From Devosia sp. (GTDB lineage Bacteria; Pseudomonadota; Alphaproteobacteria; Rhizobiales; Devosiaceae): a DNA stretch of 64,000 bases. The notes under the pieces were generated by a model. That model did not search any database and was not told the origin of the DNA. It saw only the letters and a list, made by a program, of their open reading frames with translations. The stretch spans positions 117,978-181,977 of the forward strand of contig NZ_JANQAH010000008.1 in the NCBI RefSeq assembly GCF_024707125.1, given 5' to 3'. Made by a program: the position numbers and the translations under genes. Positions within the stretch are counted from its first letter, which is position 1, and every line of letters begins with the position of its first letter. Positions 39,559 to 47,608 of this stretch are shown here, one piece after another.

Positions 39559-39585
39559 AAAAAAAGCCGGGCATCGCTGCCCGGC
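39559..39585 (-). terminator. intrinsic terminator of the ilvE-like gene
   Basis: GCCGGGCA-TCGC-TGCCCGGC (39566-39585) is an 8-bp perfect stem followed on the minus strand by seven T (A-run 39559-39565). It begins 25 bases past the stop at 39611. Confidence 0.9.
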
Positions 39586-39610
39586 CTCTCAAAACTCAAT
39601 TCAGCGAAAA

Positions 39611-40501
39611 TTACTCCGCCGCCGCCCGCTTCGGCTGCACTGCCGCCGAATACGCATCAATCAGCGTCCGGCAACCTTCGCCCGGGGTAAATTTGTAGTC
39701 CCCGATCAGCGAAACCGGCGTCACTTCCGCCGCGGTACCCGTCAGGAAGCACTCGTCAAACTGGCTCAGTTCTTCCGGCATGATATGCCGTTCGGTCACC
39801 GTAAAGCCGTTCTCCTTGGCCAGCGCGATCAGCGTCTGCCGGGTGATGCCGTTAAGGAAGCAATCCGGTGTCGGCGTCGTGATGTCCTTGCCCTTGATGA
39901 AGAACACGTTGGCGCCCGTGGCTTCAGCCACATAGCCGCGATAGTCCAGCATCAGCGCATCGGCAAAGCCGTTCGCCATGGCATGGTCCTTGGAGAGCGT
40001 GCAGATCATATAAAGCCCCGCAGCCTTGGCCGAAGACGGAATGGTCTCCGGGCTCGGGCGCTTCCACTTGCTCCACTCGAGACGGATTCCCTTGAGCTTC
40101 TCCTCGACCGAGAAATAGCTCGGCCAGACCCAGGCGGCGATCGCCACATGCACCTTGTTGTTGCGCGCCGGCACAGACAGCTCTTCCGAGCCGCGCCAGG
40201 CCACAGGCCGCACATAGGCATCGACCAGCCCGTTCTTGTCGAGCACGAGGCGCTTGGCAGCCTCGATCTCGTCGACCGAATAGGGGAAGGGCATGTCGAG
40301 AGTCGCGGCCGAACGGATCAGGCGTTCAGTGTGCTCGCGCGACTTGAAGATTTCGCCGCCATAGGCGCGTTCGCCTTCAAATACCGAGCTGGCATAGTGA
40401 AGCCCGTGCGTCAGTACGTGAATCTTCGCGTCCTTCCACGGTTTGAGTTCGCCGTCGAACCAAATCCAGCCATCGCGCTGGTCCATGGGCACGCCTGCCA
40501 T
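39611..40501 (-). CDS. ilvE: branched-chain amino acid aminotransferase
   Basis: A 296-residue class IV (fold type IV) PLP transaminase for Leu, Ile and Val. HVLTHGLHYASSVFEGERAYGG is the typical N-terminus, the Schiff-base Lys lies in SSAKAAGLY, and YVAEATGANVFFIKG and TGTAAEVTPV bind the cofactor phosphate. This subfamily is the shorter one common in Hyphomicrobiales; D-amino-acid or aminodeoxychorismate activity cannot be fully excluded. It is divergent from a MarR gene, with a palindrome between them that may be a shared operator. Confidence 0.9.
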   Translation of the reverse strand: MAGVPMDQRDGWIWFDGELKPWKDAKIHVLTHGLHYASSVFEGERAYGGEIFKSREHTERLIRSAATLDMPFPYSVDEIEAAKRLVLDKNGLVDAYVRPVAWRGSEELSVPARNNKVHVAIAAWVWPSYFSVEEKLKGIRLEWSKWKRPSPETIPSSAKAAGLYMICTLSKDHAMANGFADALMLDYRGYVAEATGANVFFIKGKDITTPTPDCFLNGITRQTLIALAKENGFTVTERHIMPEELSQFDECFLTGTAAEVTPVSLIGDYKFTPGEGCRTLIDAYSAAVQPKRAAAE

Positions 40502-40565
40502 GATCCTCTCCAGAGTCTTCGTTTTTGCCGTTTGCTCGCGAAACGGACGTTCCCTTGATCATGCC

Positions 40566-40584
40566 CCAAGGGCCATGCCCTTGG
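40566..40584. promoter_or_regulatory. palindrome between ilvE and marR
   Basis: CCAAGGG-CCATG-CCCTTGG is a perfect 7-bp inverted repeat, near the middle of the 135-base divergent region. CCCTTGATCATGCCCCAAGGG (40552-40572) gives a partly overlapping second pairing. Size and symmetry suit a MarR dimer. Confidence 0.5.
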
Positions 40585-40636
40585 CAAACCTGAATGTCTT
40601 TGGGATAAGACGGAACGCCTGTGCGATGGAGAGACA

Positions 40637-41155
40637 ATGGCAGAGAGCCAAAAAAATGTCAACAAGGCTGACATAAATTCTGCAAAACCCGCAGAAGCCG
40701 GGCTGCCGCTCGACATCATGGGCCTTTTCTTCTTTGCCTATCGAGACTTCACCGGCGATGCCGATGCCCTGCTCGAACGCCAGGGTTTTGGCCGTGCCCA
40801 CCATCGCGTGCTTTATTTCGTCAACCTGCGCCCCGGCATGCCGGTCGCCGACCTTCTCGACATTTTGAAGATCACCAAGCAGAGCCTCGCCCGCGTGCTC
40901 CGCCAGCTGATCGACAACGGCTATATCGAGCAAAAGACCGGCCATTCCGACCGCCGCCAGCGCCTGCTCTTTGCCACCGACAAAGGCCGCAGCCTCTTCG
41001 CCACCCTTTCGGCCACGCAAGCCAGCCGCATCGAAGACGCCATCGCCGCCCTGCCCCCCGAAGGCGCACGGATGGTTCGACAATTCCTCGTCGGCATGGT
41101 CGAGCCTTCCGACCATTCGGTGCTCGACCGACTCAACCTCACCGTCAATCTCTGA
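40637..41155 (+). CDS. MarR-family transcription regulator
   Basis: A 172-residue MarR protein. HHRVLYFVNLRPGMPVADLLDILKITKQSLARVLRQLIDNGYIEQKTGHSDRRQRLLFATDKG contains the recognition helix and the classical DRRQR wing. The N-terminal about 30 residues are polar and variable. Divergent placement beside the branched-chain aminotransferase is conserved in related genomes, so it may regulate that gene and itself through the palindrome at 40566. Confidence 0.9.
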   Translation: MAESQKNVNKADINSAKPAEAGLPLDIMGLFFFAYRDFTGDADALLERQGFGRAHHRVLYFVNLRPGMPVADLLDILKITKQSLARVLRQLIDNGYIEQKTGHSDRRQRLLFATDKGRSLFATLSATQASRIEDAIAALPPEGARMVRQFLVGMVEPSDHSVLDRLNLTVNL

Positions 41156-41192
41156 GGCCTTTGGCCCCACCAAAGTCTCACCACGCCTCGAA

Positions 41193-41240
41193 TGTCACCC
41201 CGGCGCAGGCCGGGGCCCATCCCAAGATCTCGAAATAGAA
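41193..41240. repeat. GTCACCCCGGCGCAGGCCGGGG palindrome
   Basis: CCCCGGCGCAGGCCGGGG is a hairpin followed by CCCATCCCAAGATCTCGA. The related unit at 41836 carries CCCATCTCGAGATCTCA. It lies just after the MarR gene. Confidence 0.7.
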
Positions 41241-41301
41241 CCGGCCTGCGCCTGGCCACCACCGAGCCCCACCACAAAATAGGCTTGTGCCACAATAACT
41301 T

Positions 41302-41936
41302 GTCCGGCACTCTGGAATCAGTTCGGCAACCTTCGGGAGCGGCAGATTCTTAGTCTGGTTCAGTATCTGTCCGAAGCCCAGCGCCTGGAACAACAGGGTG
41401 AACTGGTCGAAGCCATCTGGTGCTACGAAACCATCCTGCGCGATCCTCTGGTCAAGGACGACACACCGACCCTGCAGGCCGCCGGTCTTGGCCTCGGCCT
41501 CCTGCTGATCACCGAAGCCCGCCACAGCGACGATCCGCGACGCGTCGATCGCCTCGTCAATCGCGCCATCACCGCGCTTGCAACAGCCAGCCAATCCGAC
41601 CCGACCGAACCCACGCTCGGTCTCGCCCTGGCCGAAGCCTACATCCTGCGCTTCCAGCTTTCAGGCCAGACGCAAGACCTCCTCGCCGCCAATATCCAGC
41701 TGGATAGATTGGCCGAGATAGAAGCACCCCGCTCGAACAGATACGCTCGCTCCGCTCGCTTCTCACCGGCTCGCGCTAAAGCAGGTCATCCTTTGAGTGA
41801 AGCGAAGTCTAGCGCAGGGCCTACGCATCCACCGGCTGTCACCCGGCGAAGGCCGGTGCCCATCTCGAGATCTCAGGTTGGGCCCCAGCCTTCGCCGGGT
41901 GACAACCGAGTGTTGGATGTCTCAGATAGAGCGTGA
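41302..41936 (+). pseudogene. decayed TPR-like gene fragment
   Basis: An open plus-strand frame without a usable start runs from about 41302 to the TGA at 41934-41936. It reads LSEAQRLEQQGELVEAIWCY, then AAGLGLGLLLITEA and LGLALAEAYILRFQL, helical repeats of the TPR type, with strong GC third positions, so it was once coding. After LAEIEAP (about 41730) the frame runs into repeat-like DNA. Both ends therefore look lost: the N-terminus by deletion, the C-terminus by repeat insertion. A short residual product from an internal TTG is possible but unlikely. Confidence 0.5.
41836..41907. repeat. inverted pair of CACCCGGCGAAGGC palindromes
   Basis: GTCACCCGGCGAAGGCCGGT (41838-41857) and the inverse CCCAGCCTTCGCCGGGTGAC (41884-41903) flank CCATCTCGAGATCTCAGG. 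It forms the 3' end of the decayed gene region. Confidence 0.75.
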
Positions 41937-41956
41937 AGTGGTTAGTACGACCAGTT

Positions 41957-42778
41957 CTAGCCCTGCCCCAGCTCCACGCTGCGCTTCCGCGCAGCCGCAA
42001 CCGCGCGATCCATCAGCGGCGTCAGGCCATCTTCGCCCATCAACACATTCAGCGCTGCCGCCGTCGTGCCATTGGGCGACGTCACATTCTGCCGCAGCAC
42101 ACTTGCCGGCGCCGCATCGGCCTCCAGCAGCGCCGCCGAGCCAATGACGGTCTGCCGCGCCAGCACCATGGCCACATGCTCATCCAGCCCCTGCGCCACG
42201 CCCGCCGCGGCCAATGCCTCGACCAGATTGAACACATAGGCCGGGCCCGAGCCCGAAACGGCCGTCACGGCATCCAGATCGCCTTCCTGATCGAACCAGA
42301 CGACCAGCCCTGCAGCCGACAGCAAAGCCTCGGCCGCCGACCGTCCATCCTGATCGACACCGCTTCCAGCGACGACACCCGTCACACCCTTGCCGATCTG
42401 GGCCGGCGTATTGGGCATGCTGCGCACCACCCGATCCGTCCCCGTGCCCTTGGCCAGCCGCGCCAGCGAAATCCCGGCGGCAATAGACACCACCAGCGTC
42501 TGCGGCCCGATCACCGGCACGAGGCTCGCCATCACCTCGTCGATCACCTGCGGCTTCACCGCAAGCACCAGCACATTGGGCAGAAGCCCCACGGCGTGAT
42601 CATAAATCTTCAAATCATATTCAGCCGCGAAGGCCTTGGTCTCTTCGCTTGGCCGCGGTTCCACCAGCACCAGATTGGTCGGCGGCAACCCCGCTTCCAG
42701 CCAGCCCGTCGCCAAAGCCATACCCATCTTGCCGGCACCTACCAGCATAACGGGTCCGATCGAGCGCAGATTCGCCAT
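41957..42778 (-). CDS. proC: pyrroline-5-carboxylate reductase
   Basis: A 273-residue NAD(P)H-dependent enzyme making proline from pyrroline-5-carboxylate. VMLVGAGKMGMALATGWL is the Rossmann motif. LAVKPQ, RSMPNTPAQIGKG and the C-terminal TAVSGSGPAYVFNLVEAL and NVTSPNGTTAAALNVL are family signatures. The ATG at 42778 shares its A with the upstream TGA (TGATG), so translation is coupled to the YbjN gene. Confidence 0.95.
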   Translation of the reverse strand: MANLRSIGPVMLVGAGKMGMALATGWLEAGLPPTNLVLVEPRPSEETKAFAAEYDLKIYDHAVGLLPNVLVLAVKPQVIDEVMASLVPVIGPQTLVVSIAAGISLARLAKGTGTDRVVRSMPNTPAQIGKGVTGVVAGSGVDQDGRSAAEALLSAAGLVVWFDQEGDLDAVTAVSGSGPAYVFNLVEALAAAGVAQGLDEHVAMVLARQTVIGSAALLEADAAPASVLRQNVTSPNGTTAAALNVLMGEDGLTPLMDRAVAAARKRSVELGQG

Positions 42779-43278
42779 CACGCTTCTCCCACGGTTTCGA
42801 ACATCACATGGCTAAGTGCATCCGCCGCCGATTTGCCTGCCCAGACGACGAACTGGAAAGCCTGATAATAGAGATCACAGCTATCGCTGGCCGAACGCAA
42901 GAGCGCTTCGCATTGCTGGGGCGACACATCGGCGCCACCAGTAAGCAGGTGCGAATTGCGGAAGAGCACGACGCCTTCCTTGTTCCAGATGTCGAAGTGG
43001 CCGATCCAGAGCTGCTCGTTGATCATACTGATCAACTGCCTGATTTCCGCGCGCCGCCCATCGGGCACCTTGAGGTCAAAGGCACACGCCACATGGAGGC
43101 TTTCGAGATCCTCCATCCAGTTGAACGACACATGATAGTCGCTCCAGCCGCCGCGCACCGAAATCGAGATTTCGTCCGCGTCCTGGCGCTCAAAATTCCA
43201 GTCATTGATCGATGCGATATGCTCGACCAGGTCCACCGGATGGGACACGCGATCGGGCTCGTGGGCAATCAAGGACAT
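42778..43278 (-). CDS. YbjN-domain protein
   Basis: A 166-residue YbjN-type protein (type III secretion chaperone-like fold). HPVDLVEHIASINDWNFERQDADEISISVRGGWSDYHVSF and LWIGHFDIWNKEGVVLFRNSHLL are typical. YbjN proteins are thought to act as chaperones or regulators; the biochemical role is unknown. I start at ATG 43278 (MSLIAHEPDR); the longer frame is not conserved-looking. It precedes and is coupled to proC. The 218 bases upstream show no feature beyond AT/GC-mixed sequence. Confidence 0.85.
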   Translation of the reverse strand: MSLIAHEPDRVSHPVDLVEHIASINDWNFERQDADEISISVRGGWSDYHVSFNWMEDLESLHVACAFDLKVPDGRRAEIRQLISMINEQLWIGHFDIWNKEGVVLFRNSHLLTGGADVSPQQCEALLRSASDSCDLYYQAFQFVVWAGKSAADALSHVMFETVGEA

Positions 43279-43496
43279 TGGCCGTTTCCATGCTGGCTTG
43301 GCGCGACTGTCGAGTGCATCGATATGTGACGCACCGTGAATGCGGACCGTCTCTCGCGCCTCCTCCAGCGCTCGAATCGTCCACAATGGAAAGGGTACAC
43401 TGCGTTACTGATTCAGGGAGTGCGGCTGATCCCGGAGAGGGCAATCTCTTGTGGATGACAGTAACGACTTGTTAACCAGCAGGCGCCAGCGAGCAC

Positions 43497-44219
43497 CTAG
43501 CCCAGACTCTCGGGCCCCGCCCATCCATGCCGGATCGACTCGCCCCAGCCGGGAAATCCATTGGCCTCGGCCAGCTTTGCGGCCGCCTCCGTATCATAGG
43601 GCACGGCAATCAGCGCCGTCTGCCAGCCACGACGCCCCTTCTCGACGATCCCATAATGCGCATCGGGCGAACCACGCACCAATTGCATCCCCACCGAACC
43701 GGGATTGGCGATCAACCGTCCATCAGTCAGCCGCAGCGTCCGCGCAATATGGGTATGGCCACAAAGAATAACCGCGCTGTCGATCCCCTCGGCATGCCCT
43801 GCCACTTCCTCCTCGGAAGGCAGCGTCGTCGTGCGCCCATCATAGAAATTATCGAGCCAGGGCATCTCGTCGTCATCGGGCGTTCCGTGACAAACGAAAA
43901 CCTCTTCGCCCACCTTTGCCGTCGCCGGCAGTGCCGCGAGCCAATCCAGCTGCCCCGCCGACAGCTGCGCCCTGGCAAAGCGGTCCACCGCCCCTGCCCC
44001 ACACAGCGCAGTATCCACCGTCCAGCGGTCATGATTGCCGCGAATGGCCACGGCATTGAGCCCCATCAGCCGCTCCGCCGCCCCGGTCGGGTCAATCGGC
44101 CCGCTAACATGATCACCGAGCAGCACGATGGTATCGACATGCTCGCCGGCAATATGCTCAAGCACGGCGTCCAGCGCCGGCGCATTGCCATGCACGTCTG
44201 AAATGACCGCGAGGCGCAA
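43497..44219 (-). CDS. metallophosphoesterase (YfcE/MJ0936-type)
   Basis: A 240-residue calcineurin-like phosphoesterase. The metal ligands are visible in order: RLAVISDVHGN, LLGDHVSGP, RGNHDRW, VFVCHGTPDD, and CGHTHIARTL with NPGSVG. Substrates of this class include cAMP-like diesters and phosphoproteins; the present one is unknown. The conserved N-terminus forces a TTG start at 44219, three bases after the ubiK stop, so it depends on translational coupling. Confidence 0.88.
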   Translation of the reverse strand: MRLAVISDVHGNAPALDAVLEHIAGEHVDTIVLLGDHVSGPIDPTGAAERLMGLNAVAIRGNHDRWTVDTALCGAGAVDRFARAQLSAGQLDWLAALPATAKVGEEVFVCHGTPDDDEMPWLDNFYDGRTTTLPSEEEVAGHAEGIDSAVILCGHTHIARTLRLTDGRLIANPGSVGMQLVRGSPDAHYGIVEKGRRGWQTALIAVPYDTEAAAKLAEANGFPGWGESIRHGWAGPESLG

Positions 44220-44222
44220 AGC

Positions 44223-44474
44223 TTACGCGGACTTTTCGGCCTTGAGAGCAGCCAATTCCTTGCGCAGCGCGTCGATCTCTTCGCCCTGCACCTGCACCAG
44301 CTCGCGCAGCGCGTCAAAATCCTCGCGCTTCACCAGTTCCATATCGGCCACGATGCGCTGGGCCTGCGATTTGGCAACGGTTTCCACTTCCCGGCGCACG
44401 CCATCGGCAACGCCCGCAGCCTCGTTCATGATCCGGCCAAGGCCATCGAAAATCCGGTTGCTGCTCTGGGTCAT
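44223..44474 (-). CDS. ubiK: ubiquinone biosynthesis accessory factor UbiK
   Basis: An 83-residue helical protein of the BMFP/YqiC family. Residues 1-45 form an amphipathic helix (RIFDGLGRIMNEAAGVADGVRREVE) and the C-terminal half is a coiled coil (LRELVQVQGEEIDALRKELAALKAEK) that trimerises. UbiK helps assemble the Ubi complex. It leads the phosphoesterase gene. In related genomes it lies next to lgt; here about 6.4 kb separates them. Confidence 0.88.
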   Translation of the reverse strand: MTQSSNRIFDGLGRIMNEAAGVADGVRREVETVAKSQAQRIVADMELVKREDFDALRELVQVQGEEIDALRKELAALKAEKSA

Positions 44475-44568
44475 GGCTTTTCCAACTCTCGGGTTGCGCG
44501 TGTTGCCCCTATGTAAGCCAGCCCCGTCCGCTTGACCAGTGCGGTGAGAGGCCGCGGAACGCAGCCCC

Positions 44569-45537
44569 CTACTTCCCGGCCGCCGTGGCAGCGTCGGCAA
44601 TCAGCTTGATATATTGCGGATATCCCCACTTCAGCGACAGAGCACTCGGCGGCGAAACCGAATTGATGAGTTCCGCCCCCACGACCCGCGCCACCGCCCC
44701 CTTGGCCACCTGCGGCGCCAGCGCAATCACCGAATTGCCGAAAAAGGCCGCATCGGTTTCCGGAGTCTCGAAATAGGTCACCAGCACATCGCTCGCCAGC
44801 CGATCGAGATTTTCAAAGCTCAGCATAAAATAGAGGTCCTGCCCCTGCGCCAGTTCGTCCACGCTGGGCGCTGAAGTCAGCCCGGCATTGACCAGAAACT
44901 GCACGCGCGAGTCGAGGTCCCCATAAACATTGATCTCGCCATTCCACTCAGCGATGGCGGCAAAACTCGTGCCCTTGAGCTGCGGATACTTCGCCGTCTC
45001 GTCGGCAATGAACTGCTCAAGCTCAGCCACCAGCGCCTCCGCCTCGGCCTTCTTGCCGATAGCCTCGCCGGTAATGGTGATCGTATCCTGCCACGACGTA
45101 TCCCAGACCGTCTCGGGAAACGCTACCACCGGCGCAATCCCGCTCAGCACGTCATACTGTTCCTGCGTCAGCCCCGAATAGACCGCCAGGATCAGGTCCG
45201 GCTGCAGCGCCGCAATCGCCTCGACCGGCGGCTCGCCACCAGCCGGCAAAATGGTCGGAAACTCCGCCCCAAGCGCCGCCACCGCCTCCTTGGTCCAGCG
45301 CAGCGCGCCGTTCTCGTCGCCACCATAGCTGAAATGCGGAATACCCACCGGCACTTCCCCCAGCGCAATGACCGCGTCCTGCGTTGACCAGCCCCAGGTC
45401 ACGATGCGCTGCGGCTTTTCGGGAATGACGCTCTCACCATAGGCGTGCTGGACGGTAACGGGGAAAGATTGTGCCTGCACGGCAACGACCATGCCCAGGC
45501 TGATGACGGCTGACACGATGAGGGAGCGGAGCGACAT
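44569..45537 (-). CDS. iron-siderophore-type ABC substrate-binding protein
   Basis: A 322-residue periplasmic binding protein of the FecB/FepB (cluster A-II) class. The signal peptide (about 1-22, VAVQAQ) is followed by PQRIVTWGWSTQDAVIALGEVPVG, LQPDLILAVYSGLTQEQYDVLSGIAPVVAF, and a long backbone helix. Ferric siderophores are the usual ligand. No permease or ATPase gene is nearby, so it must serve a transporter encoded elsewhere. It is divergent from the porin gene across an AT-rich 221-base region. Confidence 0.85.
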   Translation of the reverse strand: MSLRSLIVSAVISLGMVVAVQAQSFPVTVQHAYGESVIPEKPQRIVTWGWSTQDAVIALGEVPVGIPHFSYGGDENGALRWTKEAVAALGAEFPTILPAGGEPPVEAIAALQPDLILAVYSGLTQEQYDVLSGIAPVVAFPETVWDTSWQDTITITGEAIGKKAEAEALVAELEQFIADETAKYPQLKGTSFAAIAEWNGEINVYGDLDSRVQFLVNAGLTSAPSVDELAQGQDLYFMLSFENLDRLASDVLVTYFETPETDAAFFGNSVIALAPQVAKGAVARVVGAELINSVSPPSALSLKWGYPQYIKLIADAATAAGK

Positions 45538-45693
45538 GGATCACCTTCTCGACAGATGCCCTTTCATACAAAAGGTGATTATTGATGTCATGTATAAAAT
45601 GATGCGATCGCCTCGCGCCTTTCGGTCGGCCCAAAACACCGACAACCTCACAAAACCGCCAAACATCAGTAAGACCGCCACCACATTGCCGGG

Positions 45694-45705
45694 CAACAAT
45701 TGTTG
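45694..45705. promoter_or_regulatory. perfect palindrome in the divergent porin promoter region
   Basis: CAACAATTGTTG is a 12-base perfect palindrome in the AT-rich 221-base space between the binding-protein and porin genes, 53 bases before the porin ATG. TTGTTTTG direct repeats follow. No known regulator box fits exactly. Confidence 0.35.
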
Positions 45706-45758
45706 TAATACTGTTTTGTTGCTTGTTTTGTTTTCACAAGGAAATTCAAGGGGGCGTA

Positions 45759-46454
45759 ATGAAAAGTAGATTCGTAGCGGCCTTGGCCGCTTCTTTTATA
45801 TCGATAGGTGCCGCACAGGGTGCCGACTTGATCCTCGTAGACCCACCACCGCTGGTCATCCCCGATGCCGGTTTCGATTGGTCGGGCTTCTATGCCGGCC
45901 TCAACGCCGGCTATATCGGCGGCGAGGCCAAGTCCGTCGGCGCGACAACTGGCGTCACCACCAATGTTCCGGTCTCCGGTGGCCTGATCGGCGGCACCCT
46001 GGGCTTCAACGCGCAGTTTGATCGGATCGTCCTTGGCCTCGAAGGCGACCTCGCCTGGAGCGGCGCAACCGGCACGGCAGTCTGCGTCGCGGACCCGGCC
46101 TACAATTGCCAGGGCCAACTCGATTGGCTGGGCACGATCAAGGGTCGAGCCGGCTTCGCCGTAGACAGGGTATTGTTCTTCGGCACCGCCGGTTTCGCCG
46201 CCGGCAATACAAAGGCCAATGTCACCCCTGCTGCACCAGCCATAACAAATACCTTTACGGGCACAATGGCCGGCTGGACGGTCGGCGCCGGCGTCGAAGC
46301 CTTCGTCACTGACGCCTTCACCGTCAAGGCGGAATATAGCTATGTCAGCCTGGGCGGCCTGCAGGCACCCGTCGGCACGCTATCCGGCGCGCAGGCATCC
46401 AACCTGAGCGCGTCAACCCACGTCATCCGTCTCGGCGTGAACTACCACTTCTAG
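45759..46454 (+). CDS. Omp25/31-type outer-membrane beta-barrel protein
   Basis: A 231-residue small porin-like protein. The signal peptide (about 1-22, AAQGAD) precedes DWSGFYAGLNAGYIGG, the family opening, then alternating beta strands of an eight-stranded barrel (IKGRAGFAVDRVLFFGTAGFAAG, KAEYSYVSLG) ending in VNYHF with a terminal Phe for outer-membrane assembly. Such proteins are major outer-membrane components in Hyphomicrobiales. Two Cys (AVCVADPAYNCQG) lie in one loop and may be bridged. Confidence 0.9.
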   Translation: MKSRFVAALAASFISIGAAQGADLILVDPPPLVIPDAGFDWSGFYAGLNAGYIGGEAKSVGATTGVTTNVPVSGGLIGGTLGFNAQFDRIVLGLEGDLAWSGATGTAVCVADPAYNCQGQLDWLGTIKGRAGFAVDRVLFFGTAGFAAGNTKANVTPAAPAITNTFTGTMAGWTVGAGVEAFVTDAFTVKAEYSYVSLGGLQAPVGTLSGAQASNLSASTHVIRLGVNYHF

Positions 46455-46483
46455 CGATCATCAGCCGGCTCCACCGGAACCGA

Positions 46484-46533
46484 GAATAGAGGCGTGAAAA
46501 CACGCTTTCGGCGAAAAACGCCGTCATCTATTC
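46484..46533 (+). terminator. three-way hairpin structure between convergent genes
   Basis: GAATAGA (46484-46490) pairs with TCTATTC (46527-46533) and encloses two small perfect hairpins, GCGTG-AAAA-CACGC (46492-46505 region) and CGGCG-AAAAA-CGCCG (46509-46523). It lies between the porin stop and the convergent binding-protein gene, a likely place for bidirectional termination, though no long T-run follows. Confidence 0.45.
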
Positions 46534-46579
46534 CGAAGGCTGCCCCTGCTTTCGGGATACAACGACAAGGCAATGCGCC

Positions 46580-47590
46580 CTAGCGGGTCACAGCATCCCC
46601 GCCCTCGGCAACGCCGATCTTTTCCAGCACGCGATCCATCGGTTCGAACCGGGTCCAGAACTGCACTGGAATCTTCACCTCGGCCCCGAGCGACCCACTC
46701 TCCTCGAACCATGTCTGGGTATAGTTGGCATCGCTCAGCTGCAGCCCGCCATTGACGGTCCAGCTCCCGGCATAAAGCCCGGAGAGCTCCGTCAGCGTCT
46801 CCGTCGCCACATCGGGACGCGCCCGCGTCATGGCATCCACCCACAGCTGCGGATCAGCCGCAAAATCTCGCGCCGCCAGCGTCAGCCCCTCCAGCACCGC
46901 ATCGACCTCGTCACCGCGATCCTGCAACACCCCGGCCGAAACGACATTGACCTTGGTCAGCACCGGCGCCGAGCGATAAAACTCCTCTGCATCAACGAGG
47001 ATTTCGAGGCCCGCGCGCTCCGGCATGGCCAGGAACACGCCGATTGACATGGTCGTGGCGTCCACCCGCCCCTGCTGCAAAGCCTGCGCCCGCACCGCCG
47101 GATCGCCCAGCGGCACATAGGTCATCTCCTCGATCTTGGTACCCCGGCTCTGCAACACCAGCCGCGACAGCGTATAGTCGAGGCTGTTTTCCCGCCCGAC
47201 CCCAAAGGTCCCGCTGCTCAAACTCTCGAAGCCAACGCCCTCCCGAGCCGCGATGATGTAGGGAATGGCCTTGTCGGTCGAACCAACCGCCACAAGGCTC
47301 TTGTCGCCCCGCGCATAAAGCCCCAGCAGCGCCTCCACCGAAATATTGGCCATCTCCCCGCCGCCGGTCAGCAGCGCCGTGATCGCCATCGGCGTCTGCG
47401 CCGCCGGCACCAGCTCCACCTCAACCCCGGCCCGCTCGAAATAGCCCTCGCTCAGCGCCAGATGCAGCACCGAATTGGGCACCAGCGGCACCTCGGTCGA
47501 CGTCACGATGATCCGGAACGGCGCCGCCGCCACCTGTCCCACAGACAGAACCGCGACCATCAGAGCAACAGCAACCTGGGTAAGTCTCAT
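46580..47590 (-). CDS. NMT1/SsuA-type ABC substrate-binding protein
   Basis: A 336-residue periplasmic binding protein. The signal peptide (about 1-23, GQVAAAP) precedes VPNSVLHLALSEGYFERAGVEVELVP, the hallmark of the NMT1/SsuA/TauA class binding sulfonates, nitrate, pyrimidines or related ligands. The ligand is undetermined. The permease gene lies directly upstream (18-base gap), but no ATPase gene is found beside them. Confidence 0.85.
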   Translation of the reverse strand: MRLTQVAVALMVAVLSVGQVAAAPFRIIVTSTEVPLVPNSVLHLALSEGYFERAGVEVELVPAAQTPMAITALLTGGGEMANISVEALLGLYARGDKSLVAVGSTDKAIPYIIAAREGVGFESLSSGTFGVGRENSLDYTLSRLVLQSRGTKIEEMTYVPLGDPAVRAQALQQGRVDATTMSIGVFLAMPERAGLEILVDAEEFYRSAPVLTKVNVVSAGVLQDRGDEVDAVLEGLTLAARDFAADPQLWVDAMTRARPDVATETLTELSGLYAGSWTVNGGLQLSDANYTQTWFEESGSLGAEVKIPVQFWTRFEPMDRVLEKIGVAEGGDAVTR

Positions 47591-47608
47591 AAGAAAGCTC
47601 CAACAAAA

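Noticed and set aside
46641..46656. GGTTCGAACCGGGTCC resembling a tRNA T-arm
   Set aside because: It lies inside the SsuA-like gene and no acceptor, D or anticodon stems can be built around it.
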